Positions 8,674 to 17,927 of a stretch of 64,000 nt of DNA are shown piece after piece. The stretch spans positions 2,046,001-2,110,000 of the forward strand of contig NC_012108.1 of assembly GCF_000020365.1 (NCBI RefSeq), read 5' to 3'. The translations under genes and the position numbers were made by a program. Origin of the DNA: Desulforapulum autotrophicum HRM2. GTDB taxonomy: Bacteria; Desulfobacterota; Desulfobacteria; Desulfobacterales; Desulfobacteraceae. Positions within the stretch are counted from its first letter, which is position 1. Each line of letters starts with the position of its first letter. Under the pieces are notes generated by a model. The model did no database searches, was not told the DNA's origin, and was given only the letters and a program-made list of their open reading frames with translations.

Positions 8674-8991
8674 ATGATTGAGATGACAGATGCTGCAAAA
8701 ACGCAGGTTCAAGAATATTTTAACGGAAAAAAACCTACTCCCATAAGGATATTCCTGAACTCCGGTGGCTGAGGTGGTCCTTCACTAGCCATGGCTCTGG
8801 ATGAGCCTAAAGAAAACGACAACAGCTATGATGTTAAAGGGTTTAAGTTTGTTGTAGACAAGGAATTTATGGCACAGGCAAAACTCATTAAAATTGATTT
8901 CACGGGCATGGGCTTCAGCCTTGATTCAAAGCTTGACATGGGTGATTCTGCCTGCGGAAGCTGCGGTACAAAAGGCTCCTGCTGTTCCTGA
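8674..8991 (+). CDS. HesB-like selenoprotein (UGA read as selenocysteine, Sec33)
   Basis: The frame from ATG 8674 (AAGGAG upstream) contains one in-frame TGA at 8770-8772 and then continues to the TAA-free end at 8991 (TGA stop), 105 residues in all. Read through, the site is SGG-Sec-GGPSLAMALDE, the HesB/IscA-like position where relatives have cysteine. The C-terminus ends in CGSCGTKGSCCS. HesB-like selenoproteins are a known family in Deltaproteobacteria; members relate to A-type iron-sulfur carriers but their exact role is unproven. A small hairpin follows the UGA and selC is nearby. Standard gene finders would call only the part after 8790 and miss the N-terminus. Confidence 0.9.
8773..8810 (+). 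promoter_or_regulatory. Candidate bacterial SECIS element
   Basis: Downstream of the UGA codon, GGCTC (8793-8797) pairs with GAGCC (8803-8807) around the loop TGGAT. Bacterial SECIS hairpins lie within the coding region shortly after the UGA, with G residues in the apical loop, and recruit SelB. Position and loop fit; the stem is short and was judged by eye only. Confidence 0.5.
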
Positions 8992-9020
8992 TTTTTATGC
9001 CTGATAGCTAAGATCCATAG

Positions 9021-9050
9021 AAAGTGCTCCCCAGTGGAGCACTTTTTGTT
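9021..9050 (+). terminator. Rho-independent terminator after the selenoprotein gene
   Basis: AAAGTGCTCC and GGAGCACTTT pair around a short CCAGT-type loop and are followed by TTGTTTC. It lies 30 bases after the stop codon. Confidence 0.85.
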
Positions 9051-9144
9051 TCTCCCTCCTCTTTTCTTGACCAAGGAAGGCCCTTCATGGTAGCGTCACA
9101 AATTAAATAGTTTGCCATTCAACCTTACCATTCCGGAGTTCCCC

Positions 9145-9987
9145 ATGAAAAAAATGTTTCTGCTGTTGGGTGTTTTATCCATTCCCTTGCTGCTTTGCAT
9201 TGTTGCAGGGTGTGCAAAAGAGAAAAAGCCCGATATGAATGAACTCCTGCTCGGTACCTGGAGTCAATACAGAAACAAATCCCACCTTATTTTAATGGTC
9301 AAGGCCCAGGGGGGGTGGAATGCCGACGTGAGGGTGGAGGGAGCGACATCCAAGATAATTGAAAGAAAAGGTGCCGCTTCGGGTTCCTGGCAGCTGGTGG
9401 ATAAACAGCTTGTCATAACCGTTGATGCATCCGATATTGAAGCGCTTTGGGGAAAAAAGAGTACAGTAGTGTGTGATATCCTTGAGTTGAACAAAGATGT
9501 GATGCATCTTCAATACGATGACGGGAGTGTCCAGATCTGGAAGCGGGCAAAGAGTACGCCAAAGGGGCAGGAGCAGGAAGACCTGCAGCGGATGATTAAA
9601 ATGGCCCCGTTGGTGGTAAACCTCAACAAGATCAGATCCCATGATAAGGACAGGTTTCTGTGTCTTAATCTTGAGTTGAATTTGAAGTCGGCACTTCCCG
9701 ACGTGCCTGTTCCAGTTCTCCACCCCCGGGCCAGAGAGGCTATGATCCTGTTTTTAAGTTCCCTCATCTATAAGGACGTCAAAACCCTGGACGGGGTCAA
9801 GCAGGTGATGAAAAACCTTGAGGTAATGCTCAACCCTTACCTTGACAATCAGCTGGACAACATAAAAATCAACCATGTGGTGATCTCCTCCAGCAAGGAT
9901 AAAGTCCAGGAGTTTTTGATCGAACATGCACCACAACCCGAACCCGACGTCTTGCCGGACCAGGAGAACGAAAAAGGAGATAAATAA
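9145..9987 (+). CDS. Lipoprotein with a FliL-like C-terminal domain
   Basis: A 280-residue predicted lipoprotein. The signal peptide KKMFLLLGVLSIPLLL leads to the lipobox CIVAGC. Residues of roughly 25-130 form a small beta-rich domain (LGTWSQYRNKSHL to LQYDDGSVQIWKR) resembling lipocalin-like stress lipoproteins. From about residue 160 the pattern (a strand RFLCLNLELNLK, then HPRAREAMILFLSSLIYKDV, then a long helix and a final hydrophobic strand) resembles the periplasmic FliL domain. The start at 9145 was chosen for the signal peptide; an upstream in-frame ATG would spoil it. The stop codon overlaps the leuC start by one base, so the two are probably cotranscribed. No flagellar genes are nearby; the FliL link is inference. 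Confidence 0.65.
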   Translation: MKKMFLLLGVLSIPLLLCIVAGCAKEKKPDMNELLLGTWSQYRNKSHLILMVKAQGGWNADVRVEGATSKIIERKGAASGSWQLVDKQLVITVDASDIEALWGKKSTVVCDILELNKDVMHLQYDDGSVQIWKRAKSTPKGQEQEDLQRMIKMAPLVVNLNKIRSHDKDRFLCLNLELNLKSALPDVPVPVLHPRAREAMILFLSSLIYKDVKTLDGVKQVMKNLEVMLNPYLDNQLDNIKINHVVISSSKDKVQEFLIEHAPQPEPDVLPDQENEKGDK

Positions 9988-11300
9988 TGGGAAAAACCAT
10001 TGCTGAAAAAATTTTTGACGCCCACACGGTAGACAAACCCGGTGGAGATATTGTGGTGATCAATCTTGATGCCGTGTTCTGTCACGAAATCACCACCCCC
10101 ATTGCCATCAACGATCTTGTGGCAAGGGGCAAAGATCGGGTGTTTGACCGGTCAAAAATCAAGGCCGTCATTGACCATGTGACACCTGCCAAGGATTCCA
10201 AGACAGCCTTGCAGGGAAAGACGTTAAGGGACTGGGCCAAGCGCCATGAAATCAAGGACTTTTTTGATATTGGCAGAAACGGGGTATGCCATGCCATTTT
10301 TCCTGAAAAAGGCTTTGTCCGCCCCGGGTACACCATTATCATGGGCGATTCCCATACCTGCACCCATGGGGCCTTTGGCGCCTTTGCAGCCGGAGTGGGC
10401 ACCACAGACCTGGAGGTGGGGATATTAAAAGGAGTGTGCGCCTTTAAGAAACCCTTTTCCATGAAGGTGGAGATTTCAGGCACCCTTGGGGCCGGGGTGT
10501 ATGCCAAGGATGTTATCCTGTCGATCATTAAGACCATCGGGGTTAATGGGGCAACCGACCGGGTTATGGAGTTTTCAGGTCCTGTTGTGGACCATATGAC
10601 CATGGAAGAACGTATGACCCTGTGCAACATGGCTGTGGAAGCCGGTGCCACAAGCGGAATCTGCCCCCCGGACAGGGTTACGGTGGATTATCTCTGGCGG
10701 TTCATCAAGGATGATTATTCCTCAAAGGATGCTGCATTCGAGGCTTTTATGGCCTTTGCCCCGGACGCCGATGCCGTCTATGCCGATACCCTTAAAATCG
10801 ACGTCACAACCCTTTCTCCCCAGGTTACCTTTGGTTTTAAACCCGACCAGGTCCGTTCGGTTGCCGAGATGGCGGGAACTCCCATTGACCAGGTCTACAT
10901 CGGTTCGTGCACCAACGGCAGGATCGAAGATCTGAGGATCGCAGCCCAGATTCTCAAGGGTAAAACCATCAGTCCGGATGTCCGGGCCATTGTCTCGCCT
11001 GCTACCCCTGAAATCTTCTCCATGGCCCTTGAAGAAGGACTCATCAAGACCTTCATGGATGCGGGGTTCTGTGTGACCAACCCCACCTGCGGGGCCTGCC
11101 TTGGGATGAGCAACGGTATCCTTGCCCCGGGTGAAGCCTGCGCCTCCACCACCAATCGTAATTTCAACGGACGAATGGGCAAGGGGGGGATGGTTCACCT
11201 GATGAGTCCTGCCACGGCTGCTGCATCGGCCATTGCAGGCAAGATAGCTAACTCTGAAATCTTTTGTGAAAAATCGTGTGACAGGGGGATAAAGGGATGA
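9987..11300 (+). CDS. leuC: 3-isopropylmalate dehydratase large subunit (aconitase family)
   Basis: A 437-residue aconitase-superfamily protein of the archaeal/clostridial LeuC type. It binds a 4Fe-4S cluster and isomerises isopropylmalate in leucine synthesis. Cluster cysteines are visible in GSCTNGR and CGACLG; the substrate-site HTCTHGAFG segment is intact. The small subunit follows with a 4-base ATGA overlap. leuA and leuB are absent here, so related substrates (homoaconitate, citramalate, dimethylmalate) cannot be excluded from sequence alone. Confidence 0.85.
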   Translation: MGKTIAEKIFDAHTVDKPGGDIVVINLDAVFCHEITTPIAINDLVARGKDRVFDRSKIKAVIDHVTPAKDSKTALQGKTLRDWAKRHEIKDFFDIGRNGVCHAIFPEKGFVRPGYTIIMGDSHTCTHGAFGAFAAGVGTTDLEVGILKGVCAFKKPFSMKVEISGTLGAGVYAKDVILSIIKTIGVNGATDRVMEFSGPVVDHMTMEERMTLCNMAVEAGATSGICPPDRVTVDYLWRFIKDDYSSKDAAFEAFMAFAPDADAVYADTLKIDVTTLSPQVTFGFKPDQVRSVAEMAGTPIDQVYIGSCTNGRIEDLRIAAQILKGKTISPDVRAIVSPATPEIFSMALEEGLIKTFMDAGFCVTNPTCGACLGMSNGILAPGEACASTTNRNFNGRMGKGGMVHLMSPATAAASAIAGKIANSEIFCEKSCDRGIKG

Positions 11301-11821
11301 AAAACTTTAGTGGCAGGGTCCTTTTTCTGGACAGGGACGACATTAATACCGATGAAATTATTCCGGCTAAGTATCTAACGGAAAGCACCAAAGGTGCCCT
11401 GAAACCCTTTATCCTTGAAGATCTTAAACTTGATGGGTTCGATCCGACAACCGATTGTACGGACCGGGCCGTTGTGGTGACCCGGAACAATTTCGGCTGC
11501 GGTTCTTCAAGGGAGCATGCGCCCTGGGTGTTTGAGATGAACGATATCAACATGGTCGTTGCAACAGGATTTGCAAGGATTTTCAGGCAGAATATGTTCA
11601 ACTGCGGCATGATAGCCCTGACCCTTGATCCTGAAACCATTGACCATCTGTTTGAGCAATACAAGGGAACAGAAGCCACCATTACCACGGACCTTGAAGC
11701 CATGCACTTTACCATTGACAACAACCTCCATTCAGAAAAAATTCCTTTTAAGGTGAGTGAGTTTGATCTTGCCCTGGTCAGGGCAGGGGGGTGGGTCAAT
11801 TATGCAGACAGCAACTACTAA
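11297..11821 (+). CDS. leuD: 3-isopropylmalate dehydratase small subunit
   Basis: A 174-residue swivel domain that completes the LeuC active site. It shows the family signature DRDDINTDEIIPAKYL near the N-terminus and the FGCGSSREHAPW box that holds the catalytic serine and arginine. It overlaps the large subunit by 4 bases and is followed 12 bases later by thyX, so leuC-leuD-thyX is likely one transcript. Confidence 0.88.
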   Translation: MKNFSGRVLFLDRDDINTDEIIPAKYLTESTKGALKPFILEDLKLDGFDPTTDCTDRAVVVTRNNFGCGSSREHAPWVFEMNDINMVVATGFARIFRQNMFNCGMIALTLDPETIDHLFEQYKGTEATITTDLEAMHFTIDNNLHSEKIPFKVSEFDLALVRAGGWVNYADSNY

Positions 11822-11833
11822 GGAGAATGGACG

Positions 11834-12499
11834 ATGAAGATTATTGAGCCATCTTTTGAAATACTCCACATGGCCGATGGAGATGAGATTCTCCGGCTTC
11901 TTGAGCTTGCGGCCCGAACCTGTTACAAATCGGAGGATAAAATTGCAGCCGATACAGCGGCCCCTTTTCTGACACGGATTCTGAAAACAGGCCATGAGAG
12001 TGTTATCGAGCATGTTTCCGCCACGGTAAGGCTCATTTGTGACCGGGGTGTCACCCATGAAATTGTCCGTCACAGACTCTGTTCGTTCAGTCAGGAGAGT
12101 ACTCGGTATGCCAACTACTCAAAGGCAAAGTTTGGTAATGAGATCACTGTGATACGACCGTTTTTCTGGGAAGAGGGGTCAGCACCGTTTCAGGAGTGGA
12201 AACAGGCCATGGAGGCTTGTGAACGGGTTTATCTTAACCTTCTTGACGGCGGCGCCAAGGCCCAGGAGGCAAGGAGTGTTCTGCCCAACAGCCTCAAAAC
12301 CGATATTGTGGTGACGGCCAACATGAGGGAATGGCGGCACATCTTTAAACTCCGGTGTGGAAAGGCCTCCCATCCCCAGATGCGCCAGAGTATGCTTCCC
12401 ATTCTATCTGAATTTCATCGCCGGGTGCCGGTATTGTTTGATGCCCTTTATGAGACCCACAAGGCAGATATTGTCCAGTTTAGTCCTTTGACTTTGTAA
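11834..12499 (+). CDS. thyX: FAD-dependent thymidylate synthase
   Basis: A 221-residue ThyX, which methylates dUMP to dTMP using FAD and methylene-tetrahydrofolate and releases tetrahydrofolate. The ThyX motif RHR-x7-S is present as RHRLCSFSQES (79-89), followed by TRYANYSK. C-terminal arginines (LRCGKASHPQMR) match the family. AAGGAG precedes the start. The last 20 bases overlap the convergent thiN gene. Confidence 0.95.
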   Translation: MKIIEPSFEILHMADGDEILRLLELAARTCYKSEDKIAADTAAPFLTRILKTGHESVIEHVSATVRLICDRGVTHEIVRHRLCSFSQESTRYANYSKAKFGNEITVIRPFFWEEGSAPFQEWKQAMEACERVYLNLLDGGAKAQEARSVLPNSLKTDIVVTANMREWRHIFKLRCGKASHPQMRQSMLPILSEFHRRVPVLFDALYETHKADIVQFSPLTL

Positions 12500-13115
12500 C
12501 GACGGCCATTCCGCTTTTGATGGAGATTCGGGCCGTTGTTCCGGAAAAACGGTTGCTGATTCCAAGGGAAGACCCCATGGGTATCCCGGCATTGTCAAGG
12601 GGGAAATCAACCCCTGTAATGGTTATTCCCCCTGCTGTTTGGGTAATGGGGATGATGGATAAAAAATCTCCTGGCTCACCTTTGAGCTCGATTTTGTCCA
12701 CCAGAAGATGGATCTCGTTGTTATCATCAATGATTTTGCACAAAACACCGGCCCTGGTGATCTTTTCAAGGAAAAATATGTTTGCCAGGGTATGGTCAAT
12801 CCTTGTGCCGGTTACCCCTAAAAGCGTAATGGACGTGGCGTTGTTTTCCATGGCCCATTGAACGGCAAGCTCAGTGTCTGTTGCATCCTTGTCAACGGGA
12901 TGCCGGATCAGGGTGACATTGTGTTTTTCAAGAAACACGAGGGTCTCTTTATCCATTGAGTCAAGATCCCCGATGACAAGGTCTGGAATGATGTTCATTT
13001 CTCTCAGATGCCTTGCCCCGCCATCGGCTGCAACAATCTTGTCGGCAAGGCGTATGATGCCGGCAAAATATTCCCGTCTTTTTAATGTCCCGCTGGCTAT
13101 GACAATGTAGTTCAT
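12480..13115 (-). CDS. thiN: Thiamine pyrophosphokinase
   Basis: A 211-residue enzyme converting thiamine and ATP to thiamine diphosphate. The N-terminal half has AADGGARHL and IGDLDSM, the conserved substrate and magnesium motifs, with a second acidic stretch DKDATDTELA. The C-terminal beta domain ends in ARISIKSGMAVV. It converges on thyX with a 20-base overlap. No thiamine riboswitch is visible upstream of its start. Confidence 0.92.
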   Translation of the reverse strand: MNYIVIASGTLKRREYFAGIIRLADKIVAADGGARHLREMNIIPDLVIGDLDSMDKETLVFLEKHNVTLIRHPVDKDATDTELAVQWAMENNATSITLLGVTGTRIDHTLANIFFLEKITRAGVLCKIIDDNNEIHLLVDKIELKGEPGDFLSIIPITQTAGGITITGVDFPLDNAGIPMGSSLGISNRFSGTTARISIKSGMAVVTKSKD

Positions 13116-13367
13116 GGATTGGTAATATAGTCCATATTAAAGGTATAGTCTATCAAAAATGCCCCTGTTATGCTGGGTTCAAGCCTGACAGGCCGTCATG
13201 AATTTGAGTTTTCCGGTGTCAGGGTTTTGGCGCTTTTTCTTTTGCTTTGCCCGGGGGAATAGCTTGATGTGGCTTGGCATTAAAATTGCTTTGTTGTTAT
13301 GGCATAATGAGAAATCAATTAAAAAGCCATGCCGGAAAAAATCATGGACAGGGAGCAGGAGTGTGAA

Positions 13368-14420
13368 ATGCAGATACATCCCGGTCAGCAAAAAAAAAGC
13401 CAAAGTATTCCAAACCCAGGGGAAACGTCACCTGGAGATCGTTCCAATGGTATGACGTTTAAAACACTTTTGGCCCAAGAGCTATCCTCCCAAAGTTCTT
13501 CGGAAAATTCCAACGGGCCTGATTCAAAGTCAGGTCTTATCCGGCTTGGAAAGGTAACCCAAAATGTGCCAACGGTTTCCGAACTTATCTATAAGACCGA
13601 CCATAAGGAGGCGTGCTGGAACATCCTGGCAAAACAGGTCAATGGGGATAAAGCCTTTACGTCCATCGCTCCTGAAACTGAAATTTTCCTTAACCCTGAA
13701 ACATCAGAGCTCTCCTGGGGTGATAAAGGCGAGGAAGAAAATGTCGTGTCCACGGGAAATGAGAAGCGTCCCGATACCAGAATGGAAGATAAAACGTTGC
13801 CTCTTACTTCAGAGTCTGTTAACGAGGCTGCGGCAACATTATCCAACGCCGCAAGAAAGTATATTGGAACGGCCTATTCCAAAATGGACTGTTATGAACT
13901 TGTCGTGGGAGGCCTCAAGACCATGGGCATTCAATACCAGGGAAAAGGGGGGCTGGGAAAACACCTCATGGAAAAGGCCGTCAATAAAGGTTTCTCCTAC
14001 AACCACTACCTTAATGGCGAAGGAATCCTTGAAGCCACCGGGAGCAATCCCTACAAAAGGAAGGTTTTTAAGATTGACAATGCCGATGTTGAGGCAGACA
14101 AGGCCATGGCTGAAATGGCTCCTTTTCTAAGGGATGGGCAGATCCTTAGTTTTTCCACGAGAACCAGGGGGCACACCGGTATTGTTTCAAAGAAGAACAA
14201 TGTTTGGACTTTTATAAATTCTGGAAAGATGGACCATAACCTGGCCGGAGCCAATGGGAAAATGGGAGTTGGTGAAGAACAACTCAAGGCAGAGGTGAAA
14301 AATTGGTTCAGGCTTGCCGGCAAAAGAAGGGAGGGGTTGACCCTTTCCCTGGGGGCCGTTGATATGGGGAAACTTGCGAAATTTAGTTTAAAAAAGGGGG
14401 AGGGCACAGAAAAAGTTTGA
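13368..14420 (+). CDS. NlpC/P60-like cysteine peptidase domain protein
   Basis: A 350-residue protein with a low-complexity polar N-terminal half of about 150 residues and a C-terminal NlpC/P60-like domain. The likely catalytic cysteine is C175 in SKMDCYELVVGG, and the likely histidine is H269 in TRGHTGIVS, with the hydrophobic context typical of cell-wall gamma-D-Glu peptidases. There is no clear signal peptide, which is odd for a wall hydrolase. I prefer ATG 13368 (CAGGAG six bases upstream) to the ATG at 13329. It precedes lptF by 34 bases. Substrate and location are uncertain. Confidence 0.65.
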   Translation: MQIHPGQQKKSQSIPNPGETSPGDRSNGMTFKTLLAQELSSQSSSENSNGPDSKSGLIRLGKVTQNVPTVSELIYKTDHKEACWNILAKQVNGDKAFTSIAPETEIFLNPETSELSWGDKGEEENVVSTGNEKRPDTRMEDKTLPLTSESVNEAAATLSNAARKYIGTAYSKMDCYELVVGGLKTMGIQYQGKGGLGKHLMEKAVNKGFSYNHYLNGEGILEATGSNPYKRKVFKIDNADVEADKAMAEMAPFLRDGQILSFSTRTRGHTGIVSKKNNVWTFINSGKMDHNLAGANGKMGVGEEQLKAEVKNWFRLAGKRREGLTLSLGAVDMGKLAKFSLKKGEGTEKV

Positions 14421-14454
14421 CTCTTTTATCCATTCCCTATATTTTTCATCTCTT

Positions 14455-15630
14455 ATGATGACAACGATAAACCGATATATTTTCAGGGAACTGATCCCGC
14501 CCTTTGCCATCAGTGCCGTTTTTCTCACGTCCATCTTCATTATGACGAGAATTCCCGAAATCACCAATATGGTTGTGAACTACAACACAGGGATTTTTTC
14601 CGTCCTCCTGCTGATCGCCTGTACCCTTCCACGATTTATGGAATTTACCATTCCCATGTCCGTGATGATATCAGTGCTGCTGACCTTCATGCGAATGTCT
14701 GGAGACAACGAAATTATTGCCCTGAAGGGGGGAGGGATAACCATTTATCGCCTCCTGCCCCCGGTTCTTATCTTCTGTCTTCTGGGAACCGCTGTAACCC
14801 TGTGGATTACCATCATTGGTGTTCCCCTGGGAAACATGTCATTTAAGACCCTTGGAATTGCCATGGCCCGGTCGAATTTAAACGTTGCCCTTTCCGATGG
14901 GACATTCAACTCAAGCTTTAAGGATGTCATGATCTATATAAGTTCCATGGATGTGAAAACCAAAAAGCTCAGGGACCTCTTTATTGAAGACAGGAGGACC
15001 AAAGACCGCGTGACGATCTCTGTTGCCCCTGAAGGCGTTCTTGTAAAGGATGCCGTTACTGGTTCATATGCCCTTCGTCTCTATGGAGGGAGTGTTAATC
15101 AGGTGGATCTTAAATCCCGATCCATTAACAACGTGGGTTTTGACACCTATGATATCAACCTTGATTTTGCCCAGGTTCAAAAATCGTCCAAGGTGGGAAA
15201 TAAGGATTTTGATGAGATGACCCTGAATGAATTAAGGGCTTTTTTGAAAAAAACTTCGGAAAAACCCGAACTGAATGCTGCTTTAATGGAGTTCCATGAA
15301 AAATTTTCAATCCCCATTGCCTGTATTGCCATGGGGATTCTGGCCATGGCCCTTGGACTTCAAGCGGCTTCCTCAAGGAAAACGGCGGGATTTGGGTTGG
15401 GGATGTTTTTTTTCCTTCTTTACTATCTGTTGCTTGCCGCAGGCTGGTCTGCCGGGGAAAACGGCCTGTATCCTCCCCTGATTGGCATGTGGATGCCTGA
15501 TATTGTCATGGGCGGCATCGGCTCTTTTCTTTTGTATCGAATTGCTGAAGAACGGCCCTTGGGGTTGCCGCAAATTTTTCATACCATAAGTGGCGCTGCA
15601 GGGCGATTCTTTTCCCGGAAAAACAGGTAA
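14455..15630 (+). CDS. lptF: LPS export ABC permease LptF
   Basis: A 391-residue YjgP/YjgQ-family permease. Transmembrane segments cluster at both ends (six in total) and enclose a periplasmic beta-jellyroll domain (about residues 130-270). With LptG and the LptB ATPase it extracts LPS from the inner membrane and passes it to the periplasmic bridge. The N-terminal amphipathic INRYIFRELIPPF is typical. lptB and lptC are not in the window. lptG follows 4 bases after the stop codon. Confidence 0.9.
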   Translation: MMTTINRYIFRELIPPFAISAVFLTSIFIMTRIPEITNMVVNYNTGIFSVLLLIACTLPRFMEFTIPMSVMISVLLTFMRMSGDNEIIALKGGGITIYRLLPPVLIFCLLGTAVTLWITIIGVPLGNMSFKTLGIAMARSNLNVALSDGTFNSSFKDVMIYISSMDVKTKKLRDLFIEDRRTKDRVTISVAPEGVLVKDAVTGSYALRLYGGSVNQVDLKSRSINNVGFDTYDINLDFAQVQKSSKVGNKDFDEMTLNELRAFLKKTSEKPELNAALMEFHEKFSIPIACIAMGILAMALGLQAASSRKTAGFGLGMFFFLLYYLLLAAGWSAGENGLYPPLIGMWMPDIVMGGIGSFLLYRIAEERPLGLPQIFHTISGAAGRFFSRKNR

Positions 15631-15634
15631 CCCC

Positions 15635-16714
15635 ATGTCTATTCTTCACAGGTACTGGTTAAAAGAGTTCACACGGTTTTTTGCTATTGTGCAGATGCTT
15701 TTACTTTGTATCTTTCTTGCGGTTGATTATCTCTCCAACATGGAAAAATTCCTGAGATCTAATTTTTCCCTGATCCAGGGATTGGGCTATATATTGTTGA
15801 AAATTCCATTTATGTTTGTGCAATTTACCCCAGCGGGGGTTGTGCTTGCAACCATTGTGGTGTTCAGCCTTATGAACAGGAACAATGAACTTCTGGCTTT
15901 GAAAGGGAGTGGTGTCAGTGTTTACCATTTGTTGAAACCCGTTGTTCTTGTGGGCGTCATCCTTGCAATGACCATGATTTTTTTGGGTGAAACCATTGTT
16001 CCCTACACCATGGCAAAGGCAAATCATATTCGATCTTCAACCCTTAAGAAGAATAAAAAAATTTATGCAACCTGGGAGAATATCTGGATTCGTGATGGTA
16101 ATAAAATTATCCACATCAACTATTTTAATCCCGCAGATAACAGCATCTCTGGAATAACCATCACCTCCTTTGGGGCTGATTTTAAGATAGCGACCCGGGT
16201 TGATGCCGAAAATGGACGGTTTGACAGTGGCCAATGGCAACTTTCCAATGTTCTGGAACAAAATAATCCAGGGGATGAACACAACGCTGACATTCAATTC
16301 TATGACCATAAAGCATTTGCCCTGGATGTTGAGCCGGCTGACCTTAAAACCGTGGCAAAAAAAACGGATCAGATGAGCATCCAGGAGCTCAAAGCCTATA
16401 TTCATAAAATAGAAAACGAGGGATATGATGCCACACACTATATCGTCGATTTCTGGGCAAAGATCGCCTTTCCGATCATTTGTCTTGTCATGGCTTTGGT
16501 GGGGGCCGGAGCGGGTATGCTGTCGGCGGCAAAGGAGAATATGCCCCTGGGAATTGCCCTTGGAATAGGGGTGGCCTTTTGTTACTGGGTTGTTCATGGT
16601 TTTTGCACCTCCCTGGGGTACGGGGGAATGATTCCTCCTTTTTTGAGTGCCTGGACTGCTGATCTGATTTTTATCTGTCTAACGACTATTTTTCTGGTGA
16701 CGGTTAATGTCTAG
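15635..16714 (+). CDS. lptG: LPS export ABC permease LptG
   Basis: A 359-residue partner of LptF with the same architecture: HRYWLKEFTRFFAIV at the N-terminus, six predicted membrane segments and a central periplasmic domain. The start at 15635 begins exactly at this conserved segment; the open frame extends 45 bases upstream into lptF but without homology. It overlaps lpxK by 8 bases. Together with lptF it places LPS transport directly upstream of lipid A phosphorylation. Confidence 0.9.
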   Translation: MSILHRYWLKEFTRFFAIVQMLLLCIFLAVDYLSNMEKFLRSNFSLIQGLGYILLKIPFMFVQFTPAGVVLATIVVFSLMNRNNELLALKGSGVSVYHLLKPVVLVGVILAMTMIFLGETIVPYTMAKANHIRSSTLKKNKKIYATWENIWIRDGNKIIHINYFNPADNSISGITITSFGADFKIATRVDAENGRFDSGQWQLSNVLEQNNPGDEHNADIQFYDHKAFALDVEPADLKTVAKKTDQMSIQELKAYIHKIENEGYDATHYIVDFWAKIAFPIICLVMALVGAGAGMLSAAKENMPLGIALGIGVAFCYWVVHGFCTSLGYGGMIPPFLSAWTADLIFICLTTIFLVTVNV

Positions 16715-17894
16715 GACACTGATCGCCCGGATTGAAACGATTATGTCCAGGCCTGTTGAAAAGGGCCGTTTCTTGTCCATGGAAAATTTTCTACTTTTCA
16801 TTTCAAATATTTATGGTTCTGTTGTACAAACAAGGCAGGCCCTTTATCGTGCCGGAATTCTCAAGTCACGAAAGCTTCCCTGCTTTGTTATTTCCGTTGG
16901 CAATATAATAGTTGGTGGTACAGGCAAAACCCCCATGACAATTTATCTTGCTGATCTGGTCAGGCAAATGGGCTACCGTGTGGCCGTTGTTACCCGGGGA
17001 TACAGGGGGAAATATGAGCACTCCTCGGGGGTTGTCTGTGATGGACAACGCATGTGCTGCACTCCGGAAGAATCAGGAGATGAGGCCTATATGATTGCCC
17101 AGACCCTTGGCATCCCCGTGGTTGTTGGAAAAGACAGGTATGCCGTCGGTATGATGGCTGTCAAAAAATTCAACCCCCAGGTTATTGTCCTTGATGATGC
17201 ATTTCAGCACAGGAAGCTGGAACGTGATCTGGATCTTGTTCTTGTTGATGCCGGAAAACCCTTTGGCAATGGTAAGCTTCTTCCCCGGGGGCGGCTAAGG
17301 GAACCAATTTCTTCGATCCGGCGCAGTGATGCCCTGGTCCTGACACGTTCAGACCAGGTTTCTGATTCTGCGGAATCTTCGACCCTGGAGATGATTGGTA
17401 AAAAGATTCCCATGTTTAAAACTTTTCATATTCCGTTTATTCGTCGAATTGTGCAGGATAACGCAGCATTGAATGAAATGCCGATCACAGACTGGGGCCA
17501 GGTCAAGGGCAAATCCTGTTTTTTATTTTCAGGACTTGCAAACAACCAGGCTTTTCAGAACACCTGCCGGGACAGGGGAATGAAGATTGCAGGATACATT
17601 GATTTTTCCGATCATTTTTGGTATTCAAAGACTGATATAGACAGGATTTTTAAGCGGTTCATGGATGTTCAGGCCGATTTCATCGTTACCACGGAAAAAG
17701 ATTATGTGAAGATCCGATCCAGGTTTTCTTTGTTTCCCATAGTGGTTGTGGGGGTGAAGATCGTTTTTGATGAGGCCTCCCTTGCTCCGTTTGAGTCTTT
17801 TATCAAGACAAGCATTCGTTCCGTTGGTTCCAAGGCTTTCGACATAAATAAACGGCCGGGGCAGGGTATCGGCTCTGACCAGAAGGAAATTTGA
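16707..17894 (+). CDS. lpxK: Tetraacyldisaccharide 4'-kinase
   Basis: A 395-residue membrane-associated kinase that phosphorylates the 4' position of the lipid A disaccharide. The P-loop is seen in SVGNIIVGGTGKTP (63-76), followed by RGYRGKY and the DDAFQHRKLERDLDLVLVD motif with the catalytic acidic pair. It is somewhat longer than most LpxK proteins because of a basic C-terminal tail. The gene overlaps lptG and is followed by a terminator-like hairpin and then repeat locus B. Confidence 0.95.
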   Translation: MSRTLIARIETIMSRPVEKGRFLSMENFLLFISNIYGSVVQTRQALYRAGILKSRKLPCFVISVGNIIVGGTGKTPMTIYLADLVRQMGYRVAVVTRGYRGKYEHSSGVVCDGQRMCCTPEESGDEAYMIAQTLGIPVVVGKDRYAVGMMAVKKFNPQVIVLDDAFQHRKLERDLDLVLVDAGKPFGNGKLLPRGRLREPISSIRRSDALVLTRSDQVSDSAESSTLEMIGKKIPMFKTFHIPFIRRIVQDNAALNEMPITDWGQVKGKSCFLFSGLANNQAFQNTCRDRGMKIAGYIDFSDHFWYSKTDIDRIFKRFMDVQADFIVTTEKDYVKIRSRFSLFPIVVVGVKIVFDEASLAPFESFIKTSIRSVGSKAFDINKRPGQGIGSDQKEI

Positions 17895-17900
17895 AGTTTC

Positions 17901-17927
17901 TCCACTGGTGATGTCCCAGTGGGTTTT
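17901..17927 (+). terminator. Possible terminator after lpxK
   Basis: CCACTGG and CCAGTGG pair around TGATGTC and are followed by GTTTTTC. It lies 7 bases after the lpxK stop codon, immediately before repeat locus B, whose first module begins within the T-run. It would separate lpxK from the downstream acyltransferase. Confidence 0.55.

Noticed and set aside
8791-8991. The selenoprotein read as a 66-residue protein starting after the TGA
   Set aside because: The conserved SGG-x-GG motif, a good ribosome site and an in-frame start lie upstream of the TGA, and selC is present.
13329-13367. Upstream ATG for the NlpC/P60-like gene
   Set aside because: The ATG at 13368 has a better placed CAGGAG; the extra 13 residues show no conserved feature.
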